A DNA stretch of 64,000 nt from Thereva unica (lineage: Eukaryota; Arthropoda; Insecta; Diptera; Therevidae): positions 79,968,070 through 80,032,069 of the forward strand of contig OX465282.1 in assembly GCA_949987705.1 (NCBI GenBank). Reading direction: 5' to 3'. The notes under the pieces were generated by a model. It made no database searches, was not told the DNA's origin, and saw nothing but the letters and a program-made list of their open reading frames with translations. The position numbers were made by a program, and so were the translations under genes. How positions within the stretch are numbered: the first letter of the stretch is position 1; each line of letters opens with the position of its first letter. This document shows, in pieces, positions 11,199 to 22,180 of the stretch.

Positions 11199-12026
11199 GT
11201 TTTCTTCGCTTCACAATCAAAATAAAGTAAGCTGACAGATTGCAGCTGATTTATTTTGACTGCAGAAACTGCGGTTACACTGTAGCAGGACTGCCAATAT
11301 GAACGCGCTAACTTCACGCAGTAGAAAACATGAACGCGATGCTTCTTAGATATAAGTCAGTACTGCAAACATGAACCCGGCCCTGTTTATTACTGATACT
11401 ATAAATATATCGATATAAATAATGTCCAAGGGTTTTCCTGGAGTCTCTGGTATTTCATATTTTAATTTGGGAGGACTGCGGTTATATGTCAATATTTGGC
11501 ATTGATGACAATTATTTATTATTTTGTTAATTTTCGGTTTTCATTAACGGGAAGTATATTTCTCTTTTTAGATGCCACAATGTCTCATTGACGCCTGGAT
11601 GATTGTTATTAATATGATAGTCTTTAATGACTTTATCCTGTTCATCTTCTTCATGAATGTCTTTTAGCAGTTCCTTACAACGAATAAGTTTAAAGTGTTT
11701 GCTTCTTGCGAAGAATTCTGAATAAACTTTTTGGACTAATTTAAATGTGTCGTCGTCGGTAAGGACAGCTGTTAGTTTATTAGGTGGTAGATATTTTTTA
11801 AGAATGTCAACAACATTGAGTTGATCGAAATTTGGTAACCTTATTATTCTTCTTTGTTTATTTTTGAAGGGGGTTTTCAGTGATATTGGTGGTCTTTTAG
11901 AGGATTTTTCGAGAATCAATTGCATATTGAATTCGTTAAGTGATCTCTCTGATATTGGTATACCATCGTTGAGATTTTCATCTTGTGAGTGGACTGTAGT
12001 TCCACTAGTACCTTGAACTGAAGTGT

Positions 12027-13557
12027 TCATATTATTTTCGTGTACATGCATTTCTTCGGATGTGTGTTAGGTCTGATGCGACTGCTGAGTGCAACTGCAT
12101 TAGAGTTTTGTGTGCCTTTTTTATAGACGATCTTATAATCAAACTCCTCTAGCTTTAATCTCCAGCTTACGAGCCTGGAGTTGGGTTCTTTAAGATTCAT
12201 AAGCCACATGAGAGGTTTATGATCTGTGACAATAGTGAACTGATGTCCAAATAAATATGGACGAAAATATTTTGTAGCCCACACAATGGCTAAGAGTTCT
12301 TTTTCTATTGTGGAGTAATTTATTTCGGACGTAGTCAGCGTCCTACTAGCAAAACAGATTGGCTTGTCATTGCCAATTGTTCCTTCTGAAAGTACAGCAC
12401 CGATGGCATAGTTGCTCGCGTCGGTCGTTACTATAAAGGGTTTAGAGAAGTCAGGATACTGGAGAATTGGGTCGTTTGTTAATACATCTTTGCAAGCTTC
12501 GAATGCTTGAATATATCGATCGTTCAGTTCGATATTTCTCCCTTTCTTGAGACATTCTGTTAGTGGTTTAGTTAACTTTGCAAAGTCCTTTATGAACTTG
12601 CGGTAATAACCTACAAGACCGAGAAATGACTTAATTTGTTTCGCTGTGCGAGGAATGGGAAAGTTTTTGACTGCATGTATTTTATCTGGGTTTGGCTTTA
12701 CTCCCTTAGTGGTGATGATGTGACCTAAGAAAGCAATCTCCTTTTTAAGGAACTCCGATTTGTCTAACTGGACTTTTAATCGGGCTTTTACAGATTTTTC
12801 CTATGAGATCTCCCAGCACATTATCCATCACTCGTTGGAACGTGGAGGGAGCATTCTTTAATCCGAAGGGCATACGAACATATTCGTAGTGTCCTCCTTC
12901 GACTGTGAATGCAGTTTTGGCAAAGTCCCGAGGGTCCATTTCAATCTGATGGAATCCGCTCGCGAGGTCAAGGGTTGAAAAATACAGACACTTGCCGAAT
13001 TTGTCCAAGATCTCGTTAATATTTGGAAATGGATATTTATCACTTATCGTCTTCTCGTTTAGTTTGCGATAATCGATTACCAATCGCCATTTTTGTTTAC
13101 CACTTGCATCTAATTTCTTCGCTACTATCCACACTGGAGAGCTCCATGGTGAATAGCTATGTCAAATGATACCTTGATTCAACATGTCGTTTATCTGACG
13201 CTTCACCTCTTCTTTATGGACATAGGGGTAGCGGTAAGATTTGACATAGATTGGTTCTTCATCCGTGGTGCGGATACGATGTTTTACTTGATTAGTAAAA
13301 GAAAGAGTTTGTCCTTCTCTGAAAAATATTTCGTTGAAGTCTTGGCAAACTTTGAGAAGATGGCGTTTCTCTTCGTCATTCAAATGGAAGGTCCGAATGA
13401 GATCTGCAATGTTTTGGTATGATAGGTTTCCTTCGATCTCACTTTTCATATTATAATAATTTATCTCGGAATATTCCTCTTTCTGATATGCATTGACTTT
13501 AATGGGTTGTTCTACAAGTAGTGTTTGATCGGATTCCGACATATTTACTACTTCCAT
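12027..13557 (-). pseudogene. G2 reverse transcriptase and RNase H, catalytic YxDD box deleted
   Basis: Gypsy-type RT then RNase H. Seen in order on the minus strand: N-terminal region (13557-13165), [14 protein letters not shown] (~13070), [15 protein letters not shown] with its catalytic Asp (~12970), and [20 protein letters not shown] (~12860). At about 12800 the frame jumps from the end of that motif straight into sequence that normally lies ~40 residues later ([11 protein letters not shown] in another frame). The YLDD box between them is therefore gone. Downstream the connection and RNase H domains continue to 12027 with TTDAS, the [13 protein letters not shown] motif and several frame changes. 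A stop also lies between 13160 and 13134. The RT cannot be active. Confidence 0.88.
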
Positions 13558-13613
13558 TAGGCTATACCAATCCTTTGAAGTTTATATACCTTCAGGAATG
13601 TACAGGTAAGAAT

Positions 13614-14045
13614 TTACAAAAAGTCCTTTGGTATAAATTTCGCCGTTCCGTAGATATACAATTTTACAATCAGCTTTGATTTAGCTGGAACAAGATACTT
13701 TTGGGATATTAAATTTGGATGGAAAAATAGGGGAATCTTTACCTTTTTCGTTACCAGATTGTTATTTTCTAAGTCGACTTTAGCGCCAATTTGTTTAAGA
13801 ATATCTAATCCTAATAGACCGTCGAAGTAACCGTGAAATTTAAAAATGAGGAATCGCATCTGACCTGGATGCTTCAATTCTGAAAAGGACGGGAGTGTTA
13901 TTTCTTTATCCAGAGTATGTTTGTTGAATGCGGTGATAATGACTGAAGGTTTGGAGGTTATGATCATATCTGGATTTACTAATTCAGGATTAATGAATGA
14001 AGATGAAGATCCTGTGTCAACTAGAAATTTTTGGGGCGACCGAAG
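13614..14045 (-). pseudogene. G2 aspartic protease
   Basis: Retropepsin-like protease between gag and RT. The active-site motif LVDTGSSSSF is readable on the minus strand near 14040-14000, just before the ATG-initiated frame at 13967-13614, and the flap and GLLGLDIL helix motif (the second conserved element of retropepsins) follow about 50 residues later. The frame is open from the active site to 13614. A break separates it from RT at 13560-13614. It would cleave the Gag-Pol polyprotein in virus-like particles. Confidence 0.75.
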
Positions 14046-14094
14046 GGGGGCGAGATATGAACGTAGGAGAGTATATTACCATGTTTATTTAGGT

Positions 14095-15635
14095 CTATAT
14101 ATCCGATGGGGTCATTGAGGCGTGCAAAGGAAAATTTTCGTCATTGATTTCCAAATTCTGCACTTGCTCTGATTCATGAGTATTATCTGGAGGATGAGGA
14201 GAATAAGATTGGTCAAAATCTTCGTAGCTGATTTGGTGCCATGAATTGAGATGTTCAGCTGGACTACTATATTCAGTTACTAGCTTGGGGTCAGAATGAT
14301 TTACGACATAGTTATCGAGATTTTCATAACTATGGCTTGAAGTGGTTCTCAATGGCGGAATTTGTTTGTCGACATTGAAAAGCTCTTCACTGATAAAGTT
14401 TGGCGTTCTATTATTTTTGTTGTTATTGTTCCTTGGGTATGCCCGAGTTGGTTGTCTAAATCTTGTAAGTCCTGAGCCAATATCCATTGGTTCGGGTCTT
14501 GGAAGATTTAGTCTGAATTGTTGACCAAATGGGCGGTTAGTTGGCTGATTTGTTCGTCGGTTGGGTGGTCGATTAGATGGCTGGTTAAAAGGTCGGTTAA
14601 ATGATTGATTGATAGGTTGGTTAAAAGGTCGGTTAAATGATTGATTGAAAGGCTGGTTAAGTGGTCTATTGAATGATTTTTTAATAGGTCGATTAAAATT
14701 TTGATTGGAAGTATACTGTTGGAAGTTTAGTAGTCTCTGAGGTATGCTAGGCAAGACAGATGTGTTTGGCCATCTGGGTATTTGGGAAACTGTAGGGGAT
14801 GTAGATTTATGACCATTGTATTCTGACCTTGAATAGAAAATGTTTTGTTCTTGAATGCAAAACATAAAGGCTTCTGGCAATGTTTTTGGTCGCATTGCTC
14901 TTACGGTTGATCCTAAAGGTTCTTTTAAACCTGATAGAAAAACATTCAAGCACATTTCTCCGAATAGTGTTTTCTTTGCTAGGATTACACTATTTTCAAT
15001 CTCATGGAGATATGATTGGACATGGTTGCTTGCAATGATCTCTCTGTAAAAAACTTCAATTGCCTTATTGACTGTTTAAGACTGTGGAGATCTCTTATTA
15101 ACGATGTTTCATTACGCTTATCAGAGTAATGCAACACCAGATTATTTTTAATTGCCATCCATTCCAATGGGGTTCCATACATATTTAAAACCTCGATGGC
15201 ATGGCCTTCAATTTTATTTCTAATAGCTCGCAAGAGAATTCTTCCATAAGGTGTGCCGTTCACTTCATTACTTAATGTATTTCCTCAACATTATCAATAA
15301 AATCATATAGCAGACGAGGATTTCCATCGAACTTTGGCAAATCCTTAATTGCGTCCGGAATTTTTAAAGAATTAAAAACACTTAAGGAGGGGTCTACCAC
15401 TGGGTTCGTAGCCAGTAAAAGTTTCTGGGATATTTAAGGGATCTAAACTTTCACAAAAATCTACTCTATTGGGGAATAGAGCGATACTTGAAGCACTAGA
15501 AGGGCGGTGAAAATCACTATCACTTAAATCTTCTTCACTACTAGTACTCGCACGATTAATTAAGTTGCTAAGACTACTTCTGAGGTAAAATGGAACTTTT
15601 CTTAGTCCAGATAATCGGTTTCTTCTATTACTCAT
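14095..15635 (-). pseudogene. G2 gag with FNRPFNQP repeat tract
   Basis: Gag in three frames: 15635-15372 (N-terminus, serine-rich), 15263-14985 (capsid-like) and 14955-14095. The middle breaks lie at about 15370-15264 and 14985. The last segment opens with a capsid C-terminal-like stretch (LSGLKEPLGSTVRAMRPKTL) and then a low-complexity tract built from about ten degenerate copies of FN(R/Q)P near 14690-14520, in place of zinc knuckles. Errantivirus gags commonly lack CCHC motifs and use basic, Asn/Pro/Arg-rich tails instead, which fits. The acidic C-terminus overlaps the region just before the protease. Confidence 0.75.
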
Positions 15636-16306
15636 TCAAAGTTCACTGTATCGTGAACTAAACTATTAAAAAATTTCCGTTTTATGATTCAATTATATTA
15701 AACAACAAAAGTTTTATTCAAGCACACTGGAAATATTTTTATTAAAATTCATTCACTCAAATCACTCAAATATTTATTTTCAATCTAAAGCACTCAAAAA
15801 TATATTTTCTTTTAAAATAAAACTCAAATTTAAATCTATTTTCTTTATTTTATTTTAATCTTTATTAATATTTATTTTCTTTCAATTTACTTTCTTTTAA
15901 TTTATTTATTTTTCTTTTAATTTATATTCTTTTAACTTATCTTCTTTTGATAAAATCTAAATTCATTATTTTTCTAAAAAATTTTATACGTTCTTAAATT
16001 AATATGGGTAAGGGCAAAAGGAAAGGAGTATTCAATATTTTCGACTTACGTGAGAGCGCTAAAGATGGGAAGCGTTAACATCCTTCAAACAAATCAGACA
16101 CAAAGAGATAAATCCCGCCGATCCACAACGCAGCCACTGAAGTTGGTATCGATGTCCCTTCGATTACTTGAGTGGTGTTGTCCGCTGTCTATGGTGTCCT
16201 TGAGATCCCTGATGTTCAGCTCTGGACACTAGCACTAAATTTGCACTCGCGTTTACGATATACTTTCGTTCGTAATTTAATTTACTTTACGCGAGGATCG
16301 TTGTCT
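15636..16306 (-). other. G2 5' leader
   Basis: AT-rich DNA between the gag start and the primer-binding site. Plus-strand tracts of TTTATTT dominate 15780-15970. No reading frame is supported; the 60-residue plus frame at 16050-16232 has no recognisable features. Confidence 0.6.
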
Positions 16307-16325
16307 GATCCTACCGACTGCGCCA
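16307..16325 (-). other. G2 primer-binding site (tRNA-Lys)
   Basis: On the minus strand this reads TGGCGCAGTCGGTAGGATC, the tRNA-Lys complement used by gypsy-group elements. Its first base overlaps the last base of the LTR. Confidence 0.9.
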
Positions 16326-16650
16326 ATTAGGATTTTTACTTACGACGAAGTCCGTTTACAATTTTTATTTACATCTAATCACATTGAAAATCAACTTAAG
16401 ACTAAATCCAGAATTTACTTATTTTATAATTACAATTTTAAAGTTGGTTTCCGGCCTGATTGGAGTTCTAAGAATTTCGTCTGGGTTATTGCTGACGGTT
16501 TTCCGTTTGTTGTATTCGTTTATTGCAATAATTTGGTGGCTCGTGTAAATTATTTGGAGCTTAATTTGAGAAAAGAGGTGAATGCTGAAGCTTTCCTGTG
16601 AATTGGGCGCATGCATGTTGGAGGTCATCGTTAAGGCGGGAGCCGTAACT
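16325..16650 (-). repeat. G2 5' LTR
   Basis: 326 bp, AGTTA..AATT on the minus strand. It matches 1345-1640 plus 5032-5090 and reads uninterrupted through the site where G1 sits in the other LTR. Flanked on the right by CGCG, the partner of the duplication at 1341-1344. Confidence 0.9.
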
Positions 16651-16826
16651 CGCGCGATGATCATGGTATGGGTCGGAATCCCCTTGACGTAATTTACTTG
16701 GTTCTCTGACTGAGGTGTCGGGTGTTTTTTATTATTTAAGATAAAAATGCATGTTATGCATTTTTAGGTTTTGCCTTGGTTTTACTTGGTTTTATTTTGT
16801 TTATTTTTATCTTGTGTTATGATATC

Positions 16827-17079
16827 AACCTACAACAAATATTAAACCAGCACAACGTTTCTGACGACACAAATATTGAAGAGCTGTGGAGTAGGACAAA
16901 GGGCGCAATATTAACGGCTGCGGAAATGAGCATCGGTTATGTCCCAAGAAACCAGCAACACTGGATCTCGGACACAACCTGGCAAAAAATAGAACGCAGG
17001 AGAGCCCTAAAGAATAATGTAAACTCTACAAGCGACCCCGAAAGACGTTACCAACTGGAACGGGAGTACTCCCAATTAC
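16827..17079 (+). pseudogene. LINE linker region between endonuclease and RT
   Basis: The translated segment contains WISDTTWQKIERRRALKN, the conserved block just before RT in this LINE family. The open frame stops being LINE sequence at 17079, where a hAT element begins. Beyond the hAT element the RT frame resumes one base out of phase, so a 1-nt deletion also exists. Confidence 0.75.
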
Positions 17080-18258
17080 CAGTGGCGTAGCAAGAAAATT
17101 TTCAGGGGGGGTTAAATAGTTGTAGGTCGAGTCCTGAACTCCAAACATTATCTTTCAAAATTGATATAATTTTTAGTTATGCTTTAATAGGAATAAAACT
17201 AGAAGAAGTCTTTTAGAGGAATTCAGTTTGTTCACTATTGACATATATGATAAAAGTCATAGTTCTATGTTCCTACGCTTTTCAGCAAATTTGTTGATTA
17301 CTTCCTGAGCTCCTTGGTCATTATGTATCAATAGAGATGGCTCAAAAATTGAAACAGCGTGGACTCTGTTATTTTTTCCGATGCATTGAATATAAACACT
17401 TCTCTTCGTCTACCTGACCACTTCAGCGTCTTCCAAGCGGAAGTCACTGCAATCTGGGAGGCTCTCGAATAGCTAAAGATAAATAATATGCCTCATAAGA
17501 ATATATTATGTGTTCTATCGAGGCCCTCAAGGCTCTTAATTCTGTCGTCACAACATCTACGACTGGTCTGAATGGCCGCATGTCTGGGAATGCTATTAGC
17601 CACCTATAAACTGGCTGGGAAAAAATCCGCTTAGCCCGAGCTGCGCTGAGATGGACCATAGCAACAGTGTGTCGCACTCTTCCCATAATATGGCGGACTT
17701 TGGACGTAAAGCATTTTAAACCCCTTGTTCAGTTGAACAAAAGCGAGGTAAGCCATTTCGTGGAGGTGCTTACCGGTTATTGTCCGCACGCCGAAACATT
17801 GGGACTTCCCGATTATGCAGAAGTTATGGTAATGAATATACGGAAGAAACTGTCTCCCATCTTCTCTATACATGTCCCACCCTTGCAAAGAAACGAGGGA
17901 TCTTCCTCGGCTCACCTTTCCTTAACGGATTGAGCGAGCTGCAAAATACTGGGGTTCCTGACCTTTGTCACCTTATCAAAGGGTCCAAATGGCTTGAAAT
18001 GGCCTGAATTTTGTCCCAACACTAGAATGATAACACAATGGGCCCAATGGTGTGCCTAAGTGCAGCCATTTCAACTTAACCTAACCTATGAGCCACTTGC
18101 GATCCGCGTTCGAGGCACAACAAGTGATATTTCTACAACTGAATGTACCACCAAAATTACAAAATGATATTATAAATATTCAAGTTGAATTTTCTTCATA
18201 CAAAAATCGTTTCGGGGTGGGTTTGGTCCCCAAAACCCCCCCCGTTCCTACGCCACTG
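17080..18258. mobile_element. Non-autonomous hAT element
   Basis: 1179 bp with inverted ends CAGTGGCGTAG(C/G)AA and an exact 8-bp target duplication CCAATTAC (17072-17079, 18259-18266). Both are hallmarks of hAT. G/C runs lie just inside each end (17105-17111 and 18232-18243). There is no hAT transposase; the interior holds unrelated sequence including a LINE fragment at about 17600-18035. Confidence 0.92.
17600..18035 (+). pseudogene. C-terminal fragment of a jockey/R1/I-type LINE inside the hAT element
   Basis: The plus strand encodes, over two frames with a shift near 17780-17800, the region after RNase H in jockey-superfamily LINEs: ALRW..., LTGYCPHAETLG, then a CX.. HLLYTCPTLAKKR zinc-finger-like block and a GSKWLEMA ending. 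The 3' tail has TAACCTAACCTA near 18075. Either a LINE inserted into the hAT element or the hAT element captured it; no target duplication is visible around the fragment. Confidence 0.65.
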
Positions 18259-20082
18259 CCAATTACCCCGGAGGTAAAGAGAAGTGTCCGGCGTGATAAA
18301 AGGCAGCAGATAAATGAGCTCGCAGAAAAAGCGGAAAACGCGGCAAACACAGGCAACAGTAAGGTGCTGTACCAAATTACTAAACAGCTCACGGGAAAGC
18401 ACTCTACTAAAAAGCATGCCGTTAAGAGTGCGGATGGAAGGCTGCTATGCAGCGACGAAGAGCAGCTCCAAAGATGGAGAGATTACTTCTTCGCCGCCCT
18501 GAATGGTTCATTTACACAGGAACCTCAGGAAACCAGCAACAATGCACAGCCTATAAGAATCACCACCCGAGCCCCATCCAAGACGGAAATAGTAACCGCA
18601 ATTCATGCGATGGCCAATGGTAAAGCAGCTGGGAAAGATGGCATCCCGCCAGAATTGTTGAAAGCCGATTCAAGCCTCATAGCACATGCGCTTCAGCCAA
18701 TCCTGGAAATAGCATGGAACACCTGTACCTTTCCGGAGGATTGGACGGAAGGTATCATAGTCAAAATACCAAAAAAGGGGGACCTAACAATATGCGACAA
18801 CTGGAGAGGCATCTGTTTACTATCTACAGTGGGCAAAATTTTGTCCCATATATTACTATCTAGGATAAGTGAGGCAGTAGACCGAACGCTTAGGAGGCAG
18901 CAGGCCGGATTCAGGAAGGGCCGCTCATGTATTGATTATATCAACACCTTACGAATAATAGTGGAGCAGTCTACTGAATTCCTATCCCCCCTTTACCTTG
19001 CTTTCGTAGATTATGAGAAAGCGTTCGACTCGGTCAATAGGAGCTTTATATGGCAGGCACTACGGCGACGGGGACTGCCTGATAAAATAATAGAATTGAT
19101 AAAAGCCCTATATAACAATTCCAAATGCAGAGTTCTCCATAATGGAAAATTATCCGACAGCTTCGAGGTGAGCTCAGGAGTACGACAAGGATGCCTACTC
19201 TCGCCTTTACTATTTCTTATAGTAATAAATGACATCCTTGTCGGCGCTCTAGATAGTAGAACAGGCGGCATACAATGGGGTTTGTTAGACCGCCTTAAGG
19301 ATCTCGACTACGCAGATGATATCTGTTTGCTGGCCCACAGACACCAGGACCTCAAAAACATGATTAACAATTTGGCAACAGAAAGTAGTCCAGCAGGCTT
19401 AAGGCTAAATCCAACTAAAACTAAAGAAATGCGGATAAATGCAAACACCATTGAACGGACTGCGCTGAATAACCGTGACGTGGAACTGGTCGATAAATTC
19501 TGCTACCTCGGTAGTATTATTACCGAAAATGGCGGTGCAGAAGAAGATGTCAGTTCCAGAATAAATAAAGCACGAGGCGCATATGCATGCCTGTTCCGCA
19601 TATGGAGATCAACGGAGATCTCAACTAACACCAAATTGCGGCTGTTCAACTCCAACGTGAAGGCAGTACTTTTGTACGTTTGCGAAACATGGAAAGTCAC
19701 CCAATTCATCACAGGGCGCCTACAAGTCTTCGTCAACAGATGCCTGCGTCGTATCCTAAAAATCCGCTGGCAGGATAGAATTTCAAACGAAGAACTATGG
19801 CGCCGTGCCGGCCAAGAAAGGATAGACGACCAAATCAGACGAAGGAAATGGAATTGGGTTGGCCACACCTTGCGACGCGAAAACGAAAATCTAGCCAAAC
19901 AGGCCCTCGACTGTAATCCGCAAGGATCCCGTCGAGTTGGAAGACCTAGGACAACGTGGAGGAGAACCCTACTAGCAGAAGCCGCAACAACTGGGAGATC
20001 CTGGTGGGAGCTGAGAGCTGTCGCGCAAAACAGAGTCCGCTGGAGGGCAACTGTTTCCGCCCTATGTCCCATGAGGGATTAA
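18259..20082 (+). pseudogene. Reverse transcriptase of the EN-RT LINE
   Basis: The real LINE frame starts after the hAT end at 18258; the ATG at 18088 belongs to hAT sequence. About 605 residues are open to the stop at 20082. Motifs in order: GKAAGKDGIPPELL, NWRGICLLSTVGKI, QAGFRKGRSCIDYI, FVDYEKAFDSV (catalytic Asp), GVRQGCLLSPLLF, DYADDICLL (the catalytic Asp pair at about 19308-19325), then VDKFCYLGSII and a C-terminal ELWRRAGQ...RKWNWVGHTLRR domain ending GRPRTTWRR. The RT core is intact, but the protein lacks its endonuclease and a proper N-terminus. Confidence 0.85.
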
Positions 20083-20133
20083 AGGAGCACAATGAAAAAA
20101 AATGAATGATGATATCGGATTTGATATCACAAC

Positions 20134-20222
20134 GACATCAGTACAATACAAGACATACATACATAAATTTACAATCCCATGAGCCTCTTTCTCGAATGCT
20201 GCGCGAGTTATATGTGTTGGAT
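20134..20222. other. Short spacer between E3 LTR and G4
   Basis: About 90 bp with no similarity to neighbouring elements that I can see. It may be the oldest host DNA in the window or part of an older repeat. Confidence 0.4.
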
Positions 20223-20580
20223 AATTCCAACACAGAAAAAAATTATATATTTGAAATAAAAAAACAAAACTTGCTTAATAAACTTTAATAAAAAAACAAA
20301 ACTTGACTATTGAACTTTAATTAATTTTGATTTAATGAATTTACTAAAACACGAGTTAACGCCTTGAAAGTATAACTGTATTTTCAAAAGTAGGTACATT
20401 AAAATATTTCAAAGCTAAAAATTATATTAACAATTTGCTGATGAATTATTGATTTATGAAAAATGGAATTGGAACGGCGGAAACCATCCAGACAATTTCT
20501 ATGGAAATTTAGGAAACAATTTTATGGTAATGTAATGTAATAATATATGTTGATGCTGCATTTAATGTGGGAACGTAACT
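20223..20580 (-). repeat. G4 3' LTR (left edge uncertain)
   Basis: Ends at ACGTAACT (20580) directly left of a C-rich plus-strand tract, so the LTR starts AGTTACG on the minus strand, matching the gypsy-group end. By analogy the other end should be AATT; the first candidate is at 20223. No second copy is in the window to confirm it. Confidence 0.5.
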
Positions 20581-21428
20581 CCTCCCCCGTTAGAATGGAG
20601 CGTCGGCCACAAAAGCTGCGTCCTTGGGATCTCCTCCGAGTGGGTCCTGTATATGGTTGATGCTGCTATTCCTATGTTATTATCCGGAAAGTTGATGCTG
20701 CGGTTTTTCGTCCTTTTGTAGATTAGGTAGATCAAAATTGCCGAAATGAAAAGTGCATTGATTAGAAGAATTCCAAATGTCAGGTGATCTCTGTGGTCTG
20801 TTTTTATTTCCAGGATTTCGATGGCTTTCTTGTTTTCAACATGGTAGGATTTAAATTTTTGTAGCTTCAAGTCTTCTATGGTTGAGGTGTAATTTACTGT
20901 AGTGGGCATCAAAGGATATATAGGGATGTCGTCCCAATGGCTGCTGAGATGATCAAGGTAGATAATGTTGTTGATTTCCACGCAGCAGTTATCGAAGTGG
21001 ATTAATTTACTTCCTTGGCTTTAAAATAATTTAATTCGCAAGATGACTTTATTACGGTTTCTGGGAAGTTGATTAGCAAGATATAGTTTGGTAACGGGCT
21101 GTATTATTTCTGAGGTGTATGATTCTTCCGTGAGTTTACATTCTGCTGGTTTCTTTTGTATCAGACGTCCGACGCAGGTGGAGTCCTTGGTGGTTTCCCG
21201 GTAGGCTGATTCCTTGTAGTAATAAATGTCTTCTATTTGTGGGCAAACTTCGTCAAAATATTGGATAATTTTAGGGTTGTGGATTATATAGGGTTTTGTG
21301 GATATGGATTTTGTATTATTTATTGGGAGTGGGATAAGGTGGAGCATGGCATATGTCTCTCTTGATAATACGGGTACTCTGATATTAAAGATTATTTTTG
21401 AATTGCTGTAAAGAGCCTATAAACCCAG
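20562..21428 (-). pseudogene. G4 env, C-terminal part
   Basis: Two minus-strand frames (21347-21021 and 20981-20562) encode the C-terminal ectodomain, a hydrophobic anchor (FGILLINALFISAILIYLIY) followed by a basic stop-transfer KRTK, and a ~40-residue tail running through the polypurine tract. Frames break near 21000. The rest of the gene continues at 55901 beyond the BEL insertion, with one CCCAG copy on each side. Confidence 0.78.
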
Positions 21429-22180
21429 TGATGAACTCTGGGTGAGTAGTGTATGTGTAGTAGGACGTGTTAAAGACCGCACAACTTTAACAATTTGGAT
21501 AGCGGTTTTATGAGTGAAAATATACTTATATTTGAGTTAATTCTTTATTTCCTTTTACTGTTCTATAAGAATCAGTTAGTAAGACTACACTTAGGATGAG
21601 TTGCACCAACTAACTTTAACCGTAACAAAAGATAAATCGGTTGTCAAATCTCCGGTTAGGCAAAACGGGAGTTGCACCGTTTAACATGACGTAACATTTT
21701 AAATTAACTTTAACCAGGCAAATTCGCCCGGTTAATGTTATTGTTATTGTTAGCTTATGACAGTTGTCATAGATCCAGATAGGGGTGCCATTTTCAATAA
21801 ACTCACAAACTGTGAAACTTATAAATACACAAAAATGTAAATTTAAATCAAAGTAGCAGTTAACGAAACTTTAACAAACGATTGGGTGGTGCAACTAATT
21901 TTTGCAAACTGGAACTTTAACAACTTTGTTATTGTTAAAGTTAACTTTAACAATAACTTTAATCAATGATTTGGTGCAACTCACCATTAAAGTATTTGCA
22001 TTTGGGCTTATATATTAATTGCTTGACCTACTTAATATATTTTTAATTATATTATTACCTAATATCTTCATTGTTCTAGATTGCTTGTAATACTTGAAGT
22101 AATGTAGGTTGTTGAATATTACTTTATTAATTTATTTAGGTTAAATTGGTTAAATTATGTTTTTGTGATGTGCTTGCACA
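21429..22180 (-). repeat. B1 3' LTR, carrying a MITE
   Basis: Matches 55541-55900 when the MITE 21594-21986 and one TTA are removed, leaving 356 bp. Substitutions and a few short indels separate the two copies, so B1 is moderately old. Confidence 0.9.
21594..21986. mobile_element. PIF/Harbinger-type MITE (TSD TTA)
   Basis: 393 bp with inverted ends containing GAGTTGCACCAA and the duplication TTA on both sides (21591-21593, 21987-21989). The uninterrupted site is at 55690-55720 in the other B1 LTR. The 3-bp TTA target is the classical PIF/Harbinger preference. The ends differ from the complete PIF element at 8930-11382, so another family moved it. Confidence 0.88.

Larger units (their letters stand above)
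8930..11382 (+). mobile_element. PIF/Harbinger DNA transposon, nearly complete
   Basis: 2453 bp bounded by inverted repeats beginning GGCCGGGTTCATGTTTGCAG and flanked by CTG (8927-8929, 11383-11385). It carries the standard pair of genes in convergent orientation: a HARBI1-like DDE transposase (plus strand) and a Myb/SANT-like DNA-binding protein (minus strand). Both contain short introns with GT-AG ends. The duplication is 3 bp as in the superfamily, although the usual preference is TWA. Apart from one frameshift near the transposase N-terminus the element looks close to autonomous and is one of the better preserved DNA transposons here. Confidence 0.88.
8362..12051 (-). pseudogene. G2 integrase, split by a PIF/Harbinger transposon
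   Basis: Minus-strand integrase in two blocks: 12051-11386 and 8926-8362. The first ends with the His-Cys zinc domain (H..H near 11600, then CHQC near 11500). The second holds the DDE core: SDQGAEF for the second Asp and NAPVERMHSTL for the Glu, about 45 residues apart. Between them is the transposon at 8930-11382 with target duplication CTG. Removing the insert plus one CTG brings the blocks together; one extra frameshift lies near 11400, seen by comparison with the same segment of G4 (57220-57300). The enzyme joins element cDNA to host DNA; this copy is dead. Confidence 0.85.
1345..16650 (-). mobile_element. Gypsy/errantivirus-like LTR retrotransposon G2 (degenerate)
   Basis: Minus-strand element with, in its own 5'-3' order: 5' LTR (16325-16650), tRNA-Lys primer site, gag (15635-14095), protease, RT/RNase H, integrase, env, polypurine tract (5091-5100) and 3' LTR (1345-5090, interrupted). 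LTR ends are AGTTA..AATT, the form of the 17.6/297/gypsy group, and the 4-bp target duplication is CGCG (1341-1344 and 16651-16654). It is inactive: frameshifts in gag, RT and integrase, loss of the RT YxDD box, and four insertions (G1, the foldback element, the 7247-8060 insertion and a PIF/Harbinger transposon). Net length without insertions is about 8 kb, in keeping with the group. Confidence 0.85.
16827..20108 (+). mobile_element. 5'-truncated non-LTR retrotransposon (EN-RT family) containing a hAT insertion
   Basis: A LINE fragment beginning in the linker between the endonuclease and RT domains and running to an ATG-rich 3' tail (20098-20108). The flanks ATGATATC (16819-16826 and 20109-20116) are an apparent 8-bp target duplication. 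The endonuclease domain is absent, as expected for 5' truncation during target-primed reverse transcription. The protein resembles the craniofacial-development-protein-2-like EN-RT family common in invertebrates; I cannot assign the clade (RTE-like is my best guess from the short tail). Confidence 0.75.
16651..20133 (-). repeat. Partial LTR of E3, split by a LINE
   Basis: 16651-16826 joined to 20109-20133 matches the right part of the E3 LTR (about 697-889), including the closing segment GATATCGGATTTGATATCAC. The gap is the LINE at 16827-20108. Similarity to the other copy is high after 16655 but absent left of G2, so this LTR lost its left portion before G2 inserted. Confidence 0.75.

Noticed and set aside
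18070..18090. TAACCTAACCTA, similar to insect (TTAGG)n telomere repeat
   Set aside because: Only two units; such tails also occur at the 3' ends of insect LINEs and this lies beside a LINE fragment.
18088..18258. N-terminal 57 residues of the 664-residue open frame
   Set aside because: They are the hAT right end read in phase with the LINE RT, not protein of either element.
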